A stretch of 64,000 bases of DNA, taken from Kovacikia minuta CCNUW1 (GTDB taxonomy: Bacteria > Cyanobacteriota > Cyanobacteriia > Leptolyngbyales > Leptolyngbyaceae). The position numbers and the translations under genes were made by a program. The notes beneath the pieces are model-generated. The model was not told the DNA's origin. It saw nothing but the letters and a program-made list of their open reading frames with translations, and made no database searches. The DNA is taken from contig NZ_CP083583.1 of assembly GCF_020091585.1 (NCBI RefSeq), positions 186,001-250,000 of the forward strand, read 5' to 3'. Shown in pieces: positions 45,057 through 54,902 of this stretch (position 1 is the first letter of the stretch; each line of letters starts with the position of its first letter).

Positions 45057-47264
45057 ATGGTTTCAGCTTTAAAGCAGGAGTTGCAAATACAGTCTTGGCT
45101 ACCCAGTGTCGCGGTCGGTTTAATCATGGGAGTCACAATGACGCTGACCGAAATCATTCCGATGGCGGCGTTGGTGTTTTCTGGTCAACTAGAACCGTTT
45201 TTGCCCACGGGAATTAGCATTACCCTGCTGAGTGCGGCGATCGTTGGCATCGTCCTGGCATTACGCAGTTCATTCGTGGGCTTGCTGGCATTTCCCGTTG
45301 CCGAACAGGTGACGATTTTAGGCACAATGGCAGCGGCGATCGCCCGCTCAATGTCTGCTGCCAGCAGCGAGGAGGTCTTGCTGACCATTGTGGCAGCAAT
45401 TGTCGTCTCCTCCCTATTAACAGGGGCATTTCTGTATATTCTAGGACGGTTCAAGCTGGGGGAACTGATCCGCTTTTTACCCTATCCGGTCGTGGGCGGT
45501 TTTTTGGCGGGTTTGGGCTATCTAATCACCGCTGGGAGTATTCATGTGCTGACCCGCGAAACGCTCAGTTGGGTAACATTGGGTTCCTTTCTTCAAGGCG
45601 ACATGGTGTTGCGTTGGGTGCCCTCTTTGATTTTTGCGGTGTTGCTGTTGGTCATGACTCGTCGCTACCACCATTTCGCGATTTTACCAGGGAGCATGGC
45701 GGCGGCGATCGCGCTCTTCTACCTGGTGCTATTCCTGACCCACACGTCGATTGCGCAGGCATTGCAGACGGGCTGGTTGCTGGGGCCTTTTCCCGAAAAC
45801 CATAGCTGGAAACCATTCAGTGCGATGGTTCTGACCCAGGCAAACTGGTCTGCGATCGTGCCGCAACTGGGTAGTATTGCGGCGCTGATGTTGATCACGG
45901 CACTGTCGCTACTGTTGATCTCCAGTTCGCTAGAGCTAATTACCGAGCGAGATATGGATCTAAATCGGGAACTGGAGGCAACTGGAATTGCCTGTCTGCT
46001 GTCCGGTCTACTGGGTGGTATGGTGGGAAGCCATGCAATTACCTCCATGTTGGTGGAGAAGATGGGCGGCAAGAGCCGTCTGGTGGGGGTTGTCGTGGCG
46101 TTGATCTATCTCATCTTTCTGCTGGTCGGCGTGTCCTTTCTGACCTTCTTCCCCAAGCCTGTTTTAGGTGGGCTGCTGATGTTTACGGGATTGGATTTGT
46201 TGGCAATGCAATTGTATGACGGCTGGTTTAAGCTACCCAAGACCGATTACGGGATTGTGCTGCTGATTATGGCGATCGTTGTGATGTTCGGCTTTGTCGT
46301 CGGTGTTGTGGTTGGTTTGGTCATTGCCATTATCCTATTTGCGCTTAACTACAGTCGGGTCAGTGTTGCCCGTTATAGTCGATCGGGAGCCAGCCTCAGC
46401 AGCCATCGTAAACGTCCCCCCAATCAGGAACGGATGCTGCACGAGGAGGGGGAGAAGACTCATGTTTTAACCCTCCAGGGATTCATCTTTTTTGGCACTG
46501 CAAATCAGCTATTCACTCAAATCCGTCAGCGAGTGCACACCCCCAATTTGCCCGCGCTCCAATTTCTGGTGTTGGATTTTCGGCTGGTTACGGGGCTGGA
46601 TTCTTCAGCCGTGGTTAGTTTTGTCAAACTGAAGCAATTAGCCCGCAAGCAAGACTTTCGAATTGTTTTTGCTGATGTGCTGCCAGTGGTGGAGAAGCCG
46701 CTCCGGCAGGGTGGTGTGGTGGTACTGGACGATCCGCAGTGCAAGGTGGTGTTCGATCTCGATCGGGCAATGGAGTGGTGTGAGAATCAGTTATTAGAAG
46801 CCAGTAAGTACCGCCGCACCCGATTTTTACCAATGGTCATGCAATTAAAAACTTACCTGACGGCTGATAGCAACCAGGTTTCGACCCTGATGAAATATCT
46901 GGAGTTGATGACATTGGAGGTCAACGACTATTTGTTTCATCAAGGAGATGCAGCAACGGCACTCTACTTCATCGAGTCGGGAGAAATGAGCACGCTCATG
47001 AGTACGGAAGGCAAGGATCGACGGGTGCAAACATTGGGGGCTGGAACCACGGTGGGGGAAGTGGAGTTTTATACCCAGGTTCCCTATAAAGTAGCCGCGA
47101 TCGCCGATAAACCCACGCGCCTCTACCGCCTTTCTAGTGAAGATTTACAGCGCATGCAGCAGGAACAACCCGAAGTGGCAGCGATTTTTAGCAATTGGAT
47201 GAATGGGCTTTTGGCAAATCGTCTCACCTATTTGCAACAGGAAATTACCAGTTTGACCTGCTAA
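45057..47264 (+). CDS. SulP family anion transporter with STAS and cNMP-binding domains
   Basis: 735 residues; GGGGAGGGGG precedes the ATG. Residues ~15-440 hold 10-14 membrane helices (SWLPSVAVGLIMGVTMTLTEIIPMAALVFSG, LLGGMVGSHAI). A STAS domain (~463-570; THVLTLQGFIFFGTANQ, LVLDFRLVTGLDSSAVVSFVKLK) is followed by a cyclic-nucleotide-binding domain (~610-725; LEVNDYLFHQGDAATALYFIESGEMSTLM, TVGEVEFYTQ). SulP proteins move bicarbonate, sulfate or related anions; here transport may be gated by cAMP. The same C-terminal module occurs in the broken paralogue at 41272 and in the HD protein at 48362. Confidence 0.93.
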   Translation: MVSALKQELQIQSWLPSVAVGLIMGVTMTLTEIIPMAALVFSGQLEPFLPTGISITLLSAAIVGIVLALRSSFVGLLAFPVAEQVTILGTMAAAIARSMSAASSEEVLLTIVAAIVVSSLLTGAFLYILGRFKLGELIRFLPYPVVGGFLAGLGYLITAGSIHVLTRETLSWVTLGSFLQGDMVLRWVPSLIFAVLLLVMTRRYHHFAILPGSMAAAIALFYLVLFLTHTSIAQALQTGWLLGPFPENHSWKPFSAMVLTQANWSAIVPQLGSIAALMLITALSLLLISSSLELITERDMDLNRELEATGIACLLSGLLGGMVGSHAITSMLVEKMGGKSRLVGVVVALIYLIFLLVGVSFLTFFPKPVLGGLLMFTGLDLLAMQLYDGWFKLPKTDYGIVLLIMAIVVMFGFVVGVVVGLVIAIILFALNYSRVSVARYSRSGASLSSHRKRPPNQERMLHEEGEKTHVLTLQGFIFFGTANQLFTQIRQRVHTPNLPALQFLVLDFRLVTGLDSSAVVSFVKLKQLARKQDFRIVFADVLPVVEKPLRQGGVVVLDDPQCKVVFDLDRAMEWCENQLLEASKYRRTRFLPMVMQLKTYLTADSNQVSTLMKYLELMTLEVNDYLFHQGDAATALYFIESGEMSTLMSTEGKDRRVQTLGAGTTVGEVEFYTQVPYKVAAIADKPTRLYRLSSEDLQRMQQEQPEVAAIFSNWMNGLLANRLTYLQQEITSLTC

Positions 47265-47353
47265 GTGAACAACGGTAATGCCTGGAAATGCCAGACTAAT
47301 AGGATAGCTTGAGGGGTGCGATTATAGGGAAGTATTCGTCTTACCCACTGACT

Positions 47354-48280
47354 ATGGCTGCTTCATTCCTATCTCCGGTACAGCAAGGGAGAAATGGCTG
47401 GAAACAATATCTAGCAGGAATTCTCCTTCTGGTTCTTATGCCGATACTTACCTTGGCGATTTTCCTGATTTTTCTACTTTTGAGCTTGTCAATATTCTCT
47501 CCCGATTTTCGGCAAATTCTGAAAAATAAGGGGGGGATAGAACAGTTGCTAAATACACAGTTCTATGGATTCCCTTTTCTATATTTGTTCTTATTGGGAG
47601 CATTTTCTACTCTATTTTTATTCACCCTGGTCTTTGTTTTGAGAAGGATTCATCATCGAGATATTCTCACTTTATTGGGATCGGATGCTTCTACTGTCGA
47701 TTGGCAAAGAGTGGCGCAGGGATTTGCTGTTGAGTTTGGGTTGCGATCTCTGATACTTTTCAGCATTTATTTAATCAACCCTTCGCGTTATCGCTTCGCC
47801 TTCAGCGCTTCAGAATGGTTAATTTCCCTCCCTTTTTCACTGTTACTTGCAGGTTACAGTTCACTGGTCGCCTGCCTTTTTTTCTACGGCTACCTGTTCC
47901 AGGGAATGAGTTGTCTGATTCCAAATCCTGTACGTCTGATAACAGTTTATGGCTTGATTCTGGGAACTTTACAGGCGCTTTCCGTCAAGAATCCCGTTGA
48001 TTGGATTGGAGCCGTCTTCTTTCAGATATTTCTGCTATGGATAATTTTGAAAGATAAAAGACTTGAGGTCGCTATTGGCTTAATAACGGCAGGCTCTTTT
48101 TTCTCCTATACCATTTGGAGATCGGTCAGCCGTCCGCTTCAGACTCCAACAATTCTAGTACGCTCTGCCGAGTCTCTTTCACCTGTTATTTATCTGGTAC
48201 TGGCTGTAATTGAAGCTGTTTTATTCTATGTCATCTGGTTTTATGTAATCCACCGAGACCATTTGCGATCGCCTGAATAA
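47354..48280 (+). CDS. Multi-spanning membrane protein of unknown function
   Basis: 308 residues from ATG 47354. About seven to eight hydrophobic segments are visible (ILLLVLMPILTLAIFLIFLLLSL, FLYLFLLGAFSTLFLFTLVFVL, LISLPFSLLLAGYSSLVACLFF). IHHRDILTLLG and FFYGYLFQG recall the layout of CPBP-type membrane proteins, but the diagnostic EExxxR is missing, so this is at best a distant, probably inactive relative. It lies between the intact SulP and HD genes on the same strand. Role not known. Confidence 0.65.
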   Translation: MAASFLSPVQQGRNGWKQYLAGILLLVLMPILTLAIFLIFLLLSLSIFSPDFRQILKNKGGIEQLLNTQFYGFPFLYLFLLGAFSTLFLFTLVFVLRRIHHRDILTLLGSDASTVDWQRVAQGFAVEFGLRSLILFSIYLINPSRYRFAFSASEWLISLPFSLLLAGYSSLVACLFFYGYLFQGMSCLIPNPVRLITVYGLILGTLQALSVKNPVDWIGAVFFQIFLLWIILKDKRLEVAIGLITAGSFFSYTIWRSVSRPLQTPTILVRSAESLSPVIYLVLAVIEAVLFYVIWFYVIHRDHLRSPE

Positions 48281-48361
48281 ATTGATAGATCCGCACTCAC
48301 AAACTTGTTGATAACCTGCTCTTATTATGAGGGTGTGCCCTCCTACTGAAATTGTTAGATT

Positions 48362-50689
48362 ATGGAACCTTTTTCCAGCATCCATTTGCCAGGAGCTTTC
48401 ACTTCCTACATCGAAGCAAACTTTTATGGCAAAGTAACCGAACAATCGATGTTGGAGACGATCGTCAATAATGAAAGTTTCCTTGCTGAACCACTCAAGC
48501 ATGTTGCGCTCTACTCAGATCATGGGATTGTGCATGGGCGAGACATTGCAGCGAAAATTGAGCAGGTCTTGCACCAGATCAATGGGTTGCTGATTTCGAA
48601 GCGGCAAGGCAATCGGCTGGAGTTTATGTTGGGCTACGGTGTCATGCTGGCGTATCTGCATGATATTGGGATGCGCGACTTTTCTGCTTTTGGGCGAGTG
48701 ATGCACCCGGAGTTTGCTGCCCAACTGGTTTACACTCCAGAATTTGATCCGCTGGTCGATTTGCTCTGGCAGGAAAATTCTGGCAATGTAGCGTGGCGGT
48801 TGAGCAATTTATCGATGGGTGGCAAATTGCAGCAAAATCCTCAACTGGTTCTGCGGGAAATGTTGTCCTTATCAATTGCCCATAGTAAAAGCAAAATTTC
48901 AGTTGCACTTTTAAACGATCCACTTGAGTTACAGAAAACTATTCAAACCTGTCTTAGCACCAATTTGCATACGCTCTACCATCAACAGCAGATTGCCAAA
49001 ATTGAACGGAAACTTGCCACTGAATCCAATCTAGATATAGAAACATTAGCAACACTTAAGCACCAATTAGAAATAGCAAAGACATCGCGATCGCAATGGT
49101 TAAAGCAAACAGAGCATGCAACCCATAACCCTGACCTCGATCGCTATTATCAAAATTTTGCTCAAACATCATTTCAATGGCTGACCAGCTCAGATCCGGC
49201 ATTGCAATCATTAGCAGTAGATGTGATCGATACATTGCGAGTGCTGCGTTGTGCCGATGCGTTGCGGCAGCGTGGACAACGGTTTAGGACTTCAGCAGGC
49301 TATGAAGTCTTTGTCAATCAGCATACGGCGAATGCGGTTTATGGGCTGCGATCATCTGATGGGAGTAAACAGTTTCTTCTGGAGGGGAAAGACCCGATCG
49401 CCGCTGGAGAAGCCAATATTACCAGTTGCGTTCTGGATCGGGAGGGCGATTTGCGGGTGTCGTTTGATCGGGGTTCATTTTCCAGCCCAGAAGCCATCCA
49501 GTGGGCAGTTCACAGTGCTGCAATTGTAATCAATGATATTCAGGCAGATGTGATCGGTAGTTTTCAGCGTTCAGTTGGTCTGGATAGCGCTTCATTCGGG
49601 CAAAAGCAGCCAGATACCATGAAAATTTTGATTGAAGGTGTGGACGATAATCCCACATTTGCCCCAGCAGTGTGTGCAGAACTGGGACAACTTAACCCTG
49701 TGATCGCCGATCGTTGCTGTCCAGTTACCTCCCTTCAACATGCCGATTTGGTAGAGGTAGAGCGTTATCTGGCAGGCATTCAACCAACCTGGAATCGGCA
49801 GGATCAGCAATCGATTCTGAATCAGATTGGGCGATCGGGGCAAAAAGTTGATCATCTAGATCTGCCAAATGCCTTTCGCGATATTAAGATTGTTACCCTC
49901 AAGGCTGGAGAGATATTATTTGAGGCAGATTCCCCTGGAAGTTTTGTTTACATTTCAATGGGGGAAGGCTTGAGAAGTTTTCCCTCTGGGGGCTATCAGG
50001 CAGCCCCAGTTCAAGCCTGGATGCAGATTGGTGATACGGCTGCAATTAAAGGCTCTCGACGAAATGCGCGGGTCATTGCAGAACAACCCACCCATCTGTT
50101 GATGATTCCGAAGCAGCCTTATCTCCAGTATTGGTATAACCCCTACACCGTTGATGAATTTATCCAATTATTTGGGGGAACTCACCAATCTACCCTGGAA
50201 CGGCGGCACCTGCTGCCAGCGATCGCGGTCTATAAAAAGTTCATTGGAAAAACCCGTCGCCATCGCTATTTGCCGTTGAGCCTTCGGCTTAAAACCGTGT
50301 TTCAAGATCCGGAGCAGGTTGCTCCGTTTATCACCTATTTGGAACAACGAGATGTCCGAGTCGGAGATTGTCTGTTTCGTCAGGCTGATCCGGCGGATGC
50401 CATCTACTTTTTGGAGTTGGGACAAGTTCACACGGTGGTTGAGTTCATTAGCGGACAGCCCAAATCGGTACAGTCCTATGAATCGGGCGCATTGATTGGA
50501 GAAATTGATTTTTATACTCAGTCTGGTTATCAAACAACGGCTGTGGCTCAATGCGATAGCCATCTCTACTGCTTGACCCGCGCAGCGCTGCATCGGATGC
50601 AGCAAGCCCATCCTCAAACGGCTTTAGCATTCAGCAACATGCTCCTCTCCCTGGTCGCAAACCGCTTGGTTGAAGTCGCCAAACCTTAA
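48362..50689 (+). CDS. HD-domain protein with two cNMP-binding-like domains
   Basis: 775 residues. Residues ~45-110 have an HD-type phosphohydrolase pattern: YSDHGIVHGRDIA and AYLHDIGMRDF, with a second part VIDTLRVLRCADALRQRG typical of the end of the HD/metal-dependent hydrolase. Around 500-600 is a first cNMP-like barrel (LKAGEILFEADSPGSFVYIS), and 640-770 a second one close to the SulP module (RYLPLSLRLK, LFRQADPADAIYFLELGQVHTVVEF, GEIDFYTQ). It could hydrolyse a nucleotide or sense one. The substrate is unknown. The shared tail ties it to the transporters beside it. Confidence 0.82.
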   Translation: MEPFSSIHLPGAFTSYIEANFYGKVTEQSMLETIVNNESFLAEPLKHVALYSDHGIVHGRDIAAKIEQVLHQINGLLISKRQGNRLEFMLGYGVMLAYLHDIGMRDFSAFGRVMHPEFAAQLVYTPEFDPLVDLLWQENSGNVAWRLSNLSMGGKLQQNPQLVLREMLSLSIAHSKSKISVALLNDPLELQKTIQTCLSTNLHTLYHQQQIAKIERKLATESNLDIETLATLKHQLEIAKTSRSQWLKQTEHATHNPDLDRYYQNFAQTSFQWLTSSDPALQSLAVDVIDTLRVLRCADALRQRGQRFRTSAGYEVFVNQHTANAVYGLRSSDGSKQFLLEGKDPIAAGEANITSCVLDREGDLRVSFDRGSFSSPEAIQWAVHSAAIVINDIQADVIGSFQRSVGLDSASFGQKQPDTMKILIEGVDDNPTFAPAVCAELGQLNPVIADRCCPVTSLQHADLVEVERYLAGIQPTWNRQDQQSILNQIGRSGQKVDHLDLPNAFRDIKIVTLKAGEILFEADSPGSFVYISMGEGLRSFPSGGYQAAPVQAWMQIGDTAAIKGSRRNARVIAEQPTHLLMIPKQPYLQYWYNPYTVDEFIQLFGGTHQSTLERRHLLPAIAVYKKFIGKTRRHRYLPLSLRLKTVFQDPEQVAPFITYLEQRDVRVGDCLFRQADPADAIYFLELGQVHTVVEFISGQPKSVQSYESGALIGEIDFYTQSGYQTTAVAQCDSHLYCLTRAALHRMQQAHPQTALAFSNMLLSLVANRLVEVAKP

Positions 50690-50790
50690 TCTCCAGGATA
50701 CTGCGCCCCGCCTGCTTCCAGCATGGGAGTTGAATCCTACCTGGGGGTGCAATCTAACGTGTAGGGTGTGGGAGATCAGCAAACACGCCC

Positions 50791-51219
50791 TTATTCAATT
50801 AGAACCGCATTCATTTCCAGCGGAACGGTGAAAACATAATAAATTACACCAGCCCCCAGCATTAGTATGGCGAGGCTAGAGAGGATAACCCAGCGATCGG
50901 GGGGTTCGTAGGTGTCTTCTTCAATGTCGTCGCGCACAGCGAAGTAATGCTGAGTTGAGAGGAGCACAGCCAGCAAGCCCACGATCGCAAATGCGAGGCC
51001 CAGCTTCCAACCATTTCCGGGTGGTTGGGGGGCGAGCGGTGGGCGCAGAATCCGAATGCGCACGATCAGGACGCCAAAGCCCATCAGGGCGATCGCGCTT
51101 CTCATCCAGGACAGGTAAGTGCGTTCATTTGCCAGGTGATCACGAATGCGATTGGGATTGCGTTTGCATTTTTCCTCAGCCTCCGCGGTTGTTGCTCGTG
51201 CTTTGAATAGCGACATCAT
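50791..51219 (-). CDS. DUF202/YidH family membrane protein
   Basis: 142 residues; AGGAG lies upstream of ATG 51219. RIRDHLANERTYLSWMRSAIALMGFGVLIVRI is the YidH/DUF202 signature, followed by two more helices (LGLAFAIVGLLAVLLS, WVILSSLAILMLGAGVIYYVF). Three membrane spans in total. The family is small inner-membrane proteins of unknown role. The neighbours on the same strand are transporters, but no operon link is clear. Confidence 0.85.
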   Translation of the reverse strand: MMSLFKARATTAEAEEKCKRNPNRIRDHLANERTYLSWMRSAIALMGFGVLIVRIRILRPPLAPQPPGNGWKLGLAFAIVGLLAVLLSTQHYFAVRDDIEEDTYEPPDRWVILSSLAILMLGAGVIYYVFTVPLEMNAVLIE

Positions 51220-51428
51220 GGGTGGGGCTTTCTCCTGTGTAAATAGATGGCTGCAATTGGGTTGGGGATAGGGAGGAATTCTGGTAATTAACTATTCATT
51301 GTTGTCCATCGGTGACCACCCATTTATCCTTCGCAGGGAGGGAGGCGACCAACAATCGATAGGAACACGGGAAGGATAGGTTTTGGCTTTGTGCCGTAGG
51401 GTTTATTTATCATCTCCGATTGCGTCAA

Positions 51429-52146
51429 TTAATAAGGTTCAATCTGATTCGGTTGAATATGAATTTTTGTCCAGTTTGATCGGTATGCGTGATGATTCAT
51501 CAAACGTTGGTATGTTCCACTATCAATGAAGATAAAGATACCTAAACCAATCAAAATAAAGGGAACGAGCCGATGACCATAACAGGTTAAGGCTTGGGAC
51601 AGGAGTGGATGTTGGGTGAGTTGATCTGCAATCGCACACCAGATCCCAATCATTATTAAAAAAACGCCCAGAATCACGATGAGTTCCCTCAGGCTGCTGT
51701 TCGCGAAGAGTGGAATATAAATCCCAATATTATCCCCACCATTGGCAATTGTGACGGCTGCAAGCCTGGTAGGTCATGGGATGGAAAATACTCAGAAGAA
51801 ACGATCGCCAGGTTGGGGGGTGAGAGGAGCTTTTCTGTGCTGGAGAAATCGTTTGAATGGCGGGTTCATCGGTTTCCTGGTGCCAAAGTTGGTGAATTCC
51901 GATCGCGATCGGGAGCAACCCTAACCATCCCAACCACTCCCTGGGGATGACGATACCTCCCAAAAATCCTGGCAAGCTGGCAACAATTAAACCCAAAAAA
52001 CCGAGGTATTGCCCTGTGACAATCTGCCGCCGCCGCAGTGTTTCGCCTGCTCTGGCAAAGAAAAGCGTCAGAATTACGATATCATCCACATTTGTTGCAA
52101 CAAAAGCAGTGGTCCCTGTGATGATTGCTTCTACAACCCAGTTCAT
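51429..52146 (-). pseudogene. CadD-like cadmium/cation transporter, frameshifted
   Basis: ITGTTAFVATNVDDIVILTLFFARAG and GQYLGFLGLIVASLPGFLGG (N-terminal part) and the C-terminal FILIGLGIFIFIDSGTYQRL are in two frames. Removing one base from AA at 51762-51763 turns the ACSRHNCQWWG end into AAVTIANGGDNIGIYIPLF and gives 238 residues, close to the 245-residue paralogue just upstream. The family exports cadmium or other small cations (LysE/CadD superfamily). As written, the gene yields a truncated protein of 138 residues. Confidence 0.83.
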
Positions 52147-52153
52147 CCGTTGA

Positions 52154-52891
52154 TCATCGATCCGCGATCTGCCTGTCCAATTCTGACTTCATTATCGCTG
52201 TCCGTTCCGCATTTCTAAACAGCATCAGGAGAACCAATCCTCCAATCACCAGGGCCAGGGTTGCCAAACCCCGATTTTCTAAAGTGCGGCTGTCGATCAG
52301 AATCAGCATGCCTAACCCAATCAGCACGAATGGCACCAGTTGGTTGCCGTAGCGTGTTAGGACATCAGCAATGACAGGCAATCGAGTCAGTTGAAAGGCA
52401 GTGTAGCACCAGATCCCAACCAGAGAAAAGAACACACCCAGAATTACCAGCAGTTCTTCCCAGGCACTATTGGCAAACAAGGGAATGTAGATGCCGATAT
52501 TATCTCCGCCGTTGGCAAAGGTCACTGCGGCAACACCATACGCCTGTGGGGATAGGAAATTAGCGTACCAGGGGCGCTCTGCCCAATTAATCTCCTGTAA
52601 CTCTACGGGTGTGTCTTCTTCCTGGTTGAGGAAGCGATTGAGTCCGATCGCGATCGGTACCAGCCCCAGCAACCCGATCCAGGGGCGGGGAAACAGCGCA
52701 CTCCCAAAGAACCCAGGCAGACAGGCAACTACCAAACCCGCAAATCCCAGGTATTGCCCTGCGATGATGTGCCGTCGGCGAAATAGGGTATTGATCTGGG
52801 AGAAGAAGAGTAGCAGGATCAAAATGTCATCCAGGTTTGTGGCGACGAAGGCAGTGATACCGGCTGAGAAAGCAGTGATCAGGTTACTCAT
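52154..52891 (-). CDS. CadD-like cadmium resistance/cation transporter
   Basis: 245 residues. Six membrane helices, with TAFVATNLDDILILLLFFSQI at the N terminus (NxDD motif of the family), GQYLGFAGLVVACLPGFFG, ANGGDNIGIYIPLFAN and FVLIGLGMLILIDSRTL. It is the intact partner of the broken copy ending at 51429; the two starts are only 8 bp after each other's stop, so this is a tandem duplication. Overlaps the APC permease by 8 bp (translational coupling). Cargo is inferred from family: Cd or similar. Confidence 0.88.
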   Translation of the reverse strand: MSNLITAFSAGITAFVATNLDDILILLLFFSQINTLFRRRHIIAGQYLGFAGLVVACLPGFFGSALFPRPWIGLLGLVPIAIGLNRFLNQEEDTPVELQEINWAERPWYANFLSPQAYGVAAVTFANGGDNIGIYIPLFANSAWEELLVILGVFFSLVGIWCYTAFQLTRLPVIADVLTRYGNQLVPFVLIGLGMLILIDSRTLENRGLATLALVIGGLVLLMLFRNAERTAIMKSELDRQIADR

Positions 52892-54362
52892 AGGATGATT
52901 CCTTTAAGGGAGTCGGTTCAAATCGAGCATGAATTGCCTCAATGCCACGTTCCATTGATCCCACAAGGTGAGGTGATCTCAGGCGTTGCAATACAAACCA
53001 GCCACAGGTCAGGGCAATATAGACCACAAACAGGTAAGGGAATAAGTTGTAGGGCGCTTCGGGAGGTGGAAACATCAAACTACCAGGAATTCCCACACTA
53101 CCCAGCACTGGAATCATGAGGAAGCCCACAGACATTAGGGAAACGATGATATGGCGGAAACGCAGTTTACCCAGTCGTTGCAGGTAGATGGGCGCTGCGA
53201 TCGAGATGAGTAGATAGACGGTTAAGAAGCCATAGCTACAAACTGCGCCCAGGTAGCCCATACTCTCAAACAATTTGACTCCAAACATCGACATGACTGC
53301 GGGTACCAGAAATGTCACCAGTGTGCAGAGCGATACGGCAATATGGGGGGTTCGATTTGAAGCGTGAGTGAGTCCCAGTTTAGAGTGAAATAAACCGTGG
53401 CGTGCCATTAAAAAGAAGATCCGAGCAGCCGGATTAATCGTCCCAATTACGCAAGCGAAGAAGCTAAACAAAGCCCCAATGGCAACAAGATTACCCAAAA
53501 ACCCCAGACCCAATTGTTGGGACAGAAACCCCAGGGGTTCTTCATTACTCGTAATCGAGACGCCAGTTCCTTGAAACCCCAGCATTTCAACATAGGCTGT
53601 GAAGGTAAAGAACAGCCCCGCCAGAATAACGCTACCCATGACGGCTTTGGGAATGGTTTTGAGGGGATTTTTAGCTTCGTCTCCCAAGGAGGTCGCACTT
53701 TCAAACCCCGAAAAGGCGAACATCACCAGAACTAAACCGGTAGCAATGTTTCCAGGAGTTACCCCCTGGAGCGACAGTTGAGCCATGTCCAGCGCAAAGC
53801 CTTTGTGCGCCCAAATTAAAACTCCCAGAACTGTGATCAGGATCAGAGAAATTCCTTCAATCCACAGCATCGCAACGGCTGACAACTGAATATCCTTGTA
53901 AGCGGTATACCAGGCAATTCCTGCCCCGATCGCCAGGAGGGTAATGCTAGAAGGATGAATGCCTAGATGCCCAAGCATTACATTAGTGAAGTTGGCAAAT
54001 CCGCAGAGGACGGACATTCCTGTGAACAGGTACGCCAGTACCAGGCTCCAACCACAGACGACCCCAGCCATTGGTCCTAAACCTTTGACCGTATAGGAAT
54101 AGAGAGAACCCGGTGATGCCGAACGACTGGCAAATTGGTTAATATTCATGCTGACCAGCACCAACCCCACTAAGCCCAGCACAAAACTGAGCCAGGTACC
54201 ATTCCCCGCCAGTGCCACAATTAAACCCAAATTGGAGGCGGGGATTGTAGTGGGGGCAATCACAGCAAAGGATTGGGCGAGAACTTCTCCAAAGGAGAGG
54301 CAGTTCGACTTCAGCCCGTGCATACTGCGTGCCTTTGGAATTGGTTTTGGATCGCTTGTCAT
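52884..54362 (-). CDS. APC family amino acid permease
   Basis: 492 residues with 12 membrane helices. The N-terminal motif LSFGEVLAQSFAVIAPTTIPASNLGLIVALAGNGTWLSFVLG and FSGFESATSLGDEAKNPLKTIPKAV (helix 6 region) match the APC amino acid/polyamine/organocation family. NPAARIFFLMARHGLFHSKLGLTHASNRTP is the cytoplasmic loop seen in this family. It probably imports an amino acid or polyamine. Co-directional with the CadD-like genes and overlapping the first one. Confidence 0.92.
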   Translation of the reverse strand: MTSDPKPIPKARSMHGLKSNCLSFGEVLAQSFAVIAPTTIPASNLGLIVALAGNGTWLSFVLGLVGLVLVSMNINQFASRSASPGSLYSYTVKGLGPMAGVVCGWSLVLAYLFTGMSVLCGFANFTNVMLGHLGIHPSSITLLAIGAGIAWYTAYKDIQLSAVAMLWIEGISLILITVLGVLIWAHKGFALDMAQLSLQGVTPGNIATGLVLVMFAFSGFESATSLGDEAKNPLKTIPKAVMGSVILAGLFFTFTAYVEMLGFQGTGVSITSNEEPLGFLSQQLGLGFLGNLVAIGALFSFFACVIGTINPAARIFFLMARHGLFHSKLGLTHASNRTPHIAVSLCTLVTFLVPAVMSMFGVKLFESMGYLGAVCSYGFLTVYLLISIAAPIYLQRLGKLRFRHIIVSLMSVGFLMIPVLGSVGIPGSLMFPPPEAPYNLFPYLFVVYIALTCGWFVLQRLRSPHLVGSMERGIEAIHARFEPTPLKESSYE

Positions 54363-54902
54363 GTATGCTCCTAATTGAAAAGCAAGCGGATAGAAAGAGA
54401 AATCTCTTTTCCGATGAAGCGTTCTACTGCAAAAAACTTTGGATGCAATACAGACAATTTATTGATCCCCTCCAATAGAAGCAAATACTCTTTCTTGTTA
54501 AAACGATAAATTCAGTTTATTGAAAGAATTGTGTTGATTTTTTGACAATTTTGTAGCCAAATAGGCTATAAATCGGTCATGGGTAAGTAGAAAGGCACAA
54601 TTAAAGATGAGATCGCGCAGGTTGGCTGAGGCGCGAAACCCTATTCCCATATGGGTTATGCTATCGCCAATCCATCCTACATTCAATCTGGTTCAGCGAC
54701 TTAGGGGTCGTTAGATAGGGGTCGTTAGATAGGGGTCATTAGTTATTTGATGTTAGTTATTTTCAATGGTTGCTGATCATTTGTTAGGGTTAAACAACCA
54801 TTCTCAAATGACAACCAACGAATGACAACTGACAAATGGGGAATGATGAATAATAAGCGACAAATGATAGTTAAAAAGTTGTCTTAAATACTTTTCAAGC
54901 TT
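54363..54902. repeat. Gene-free region with 14-bp and heptameric repeats
   Basis: 540 bp. At 54701-54738 a 14-bp unit TTAGATAGGGGTCG is repeated about 2.5 times, followed by AATGACAAC/TGACAAATG-like degenerate heptamers (54805-54870). These are typical cyanobacterial filler repeats. No gene is seen. Confidence 0.55.
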
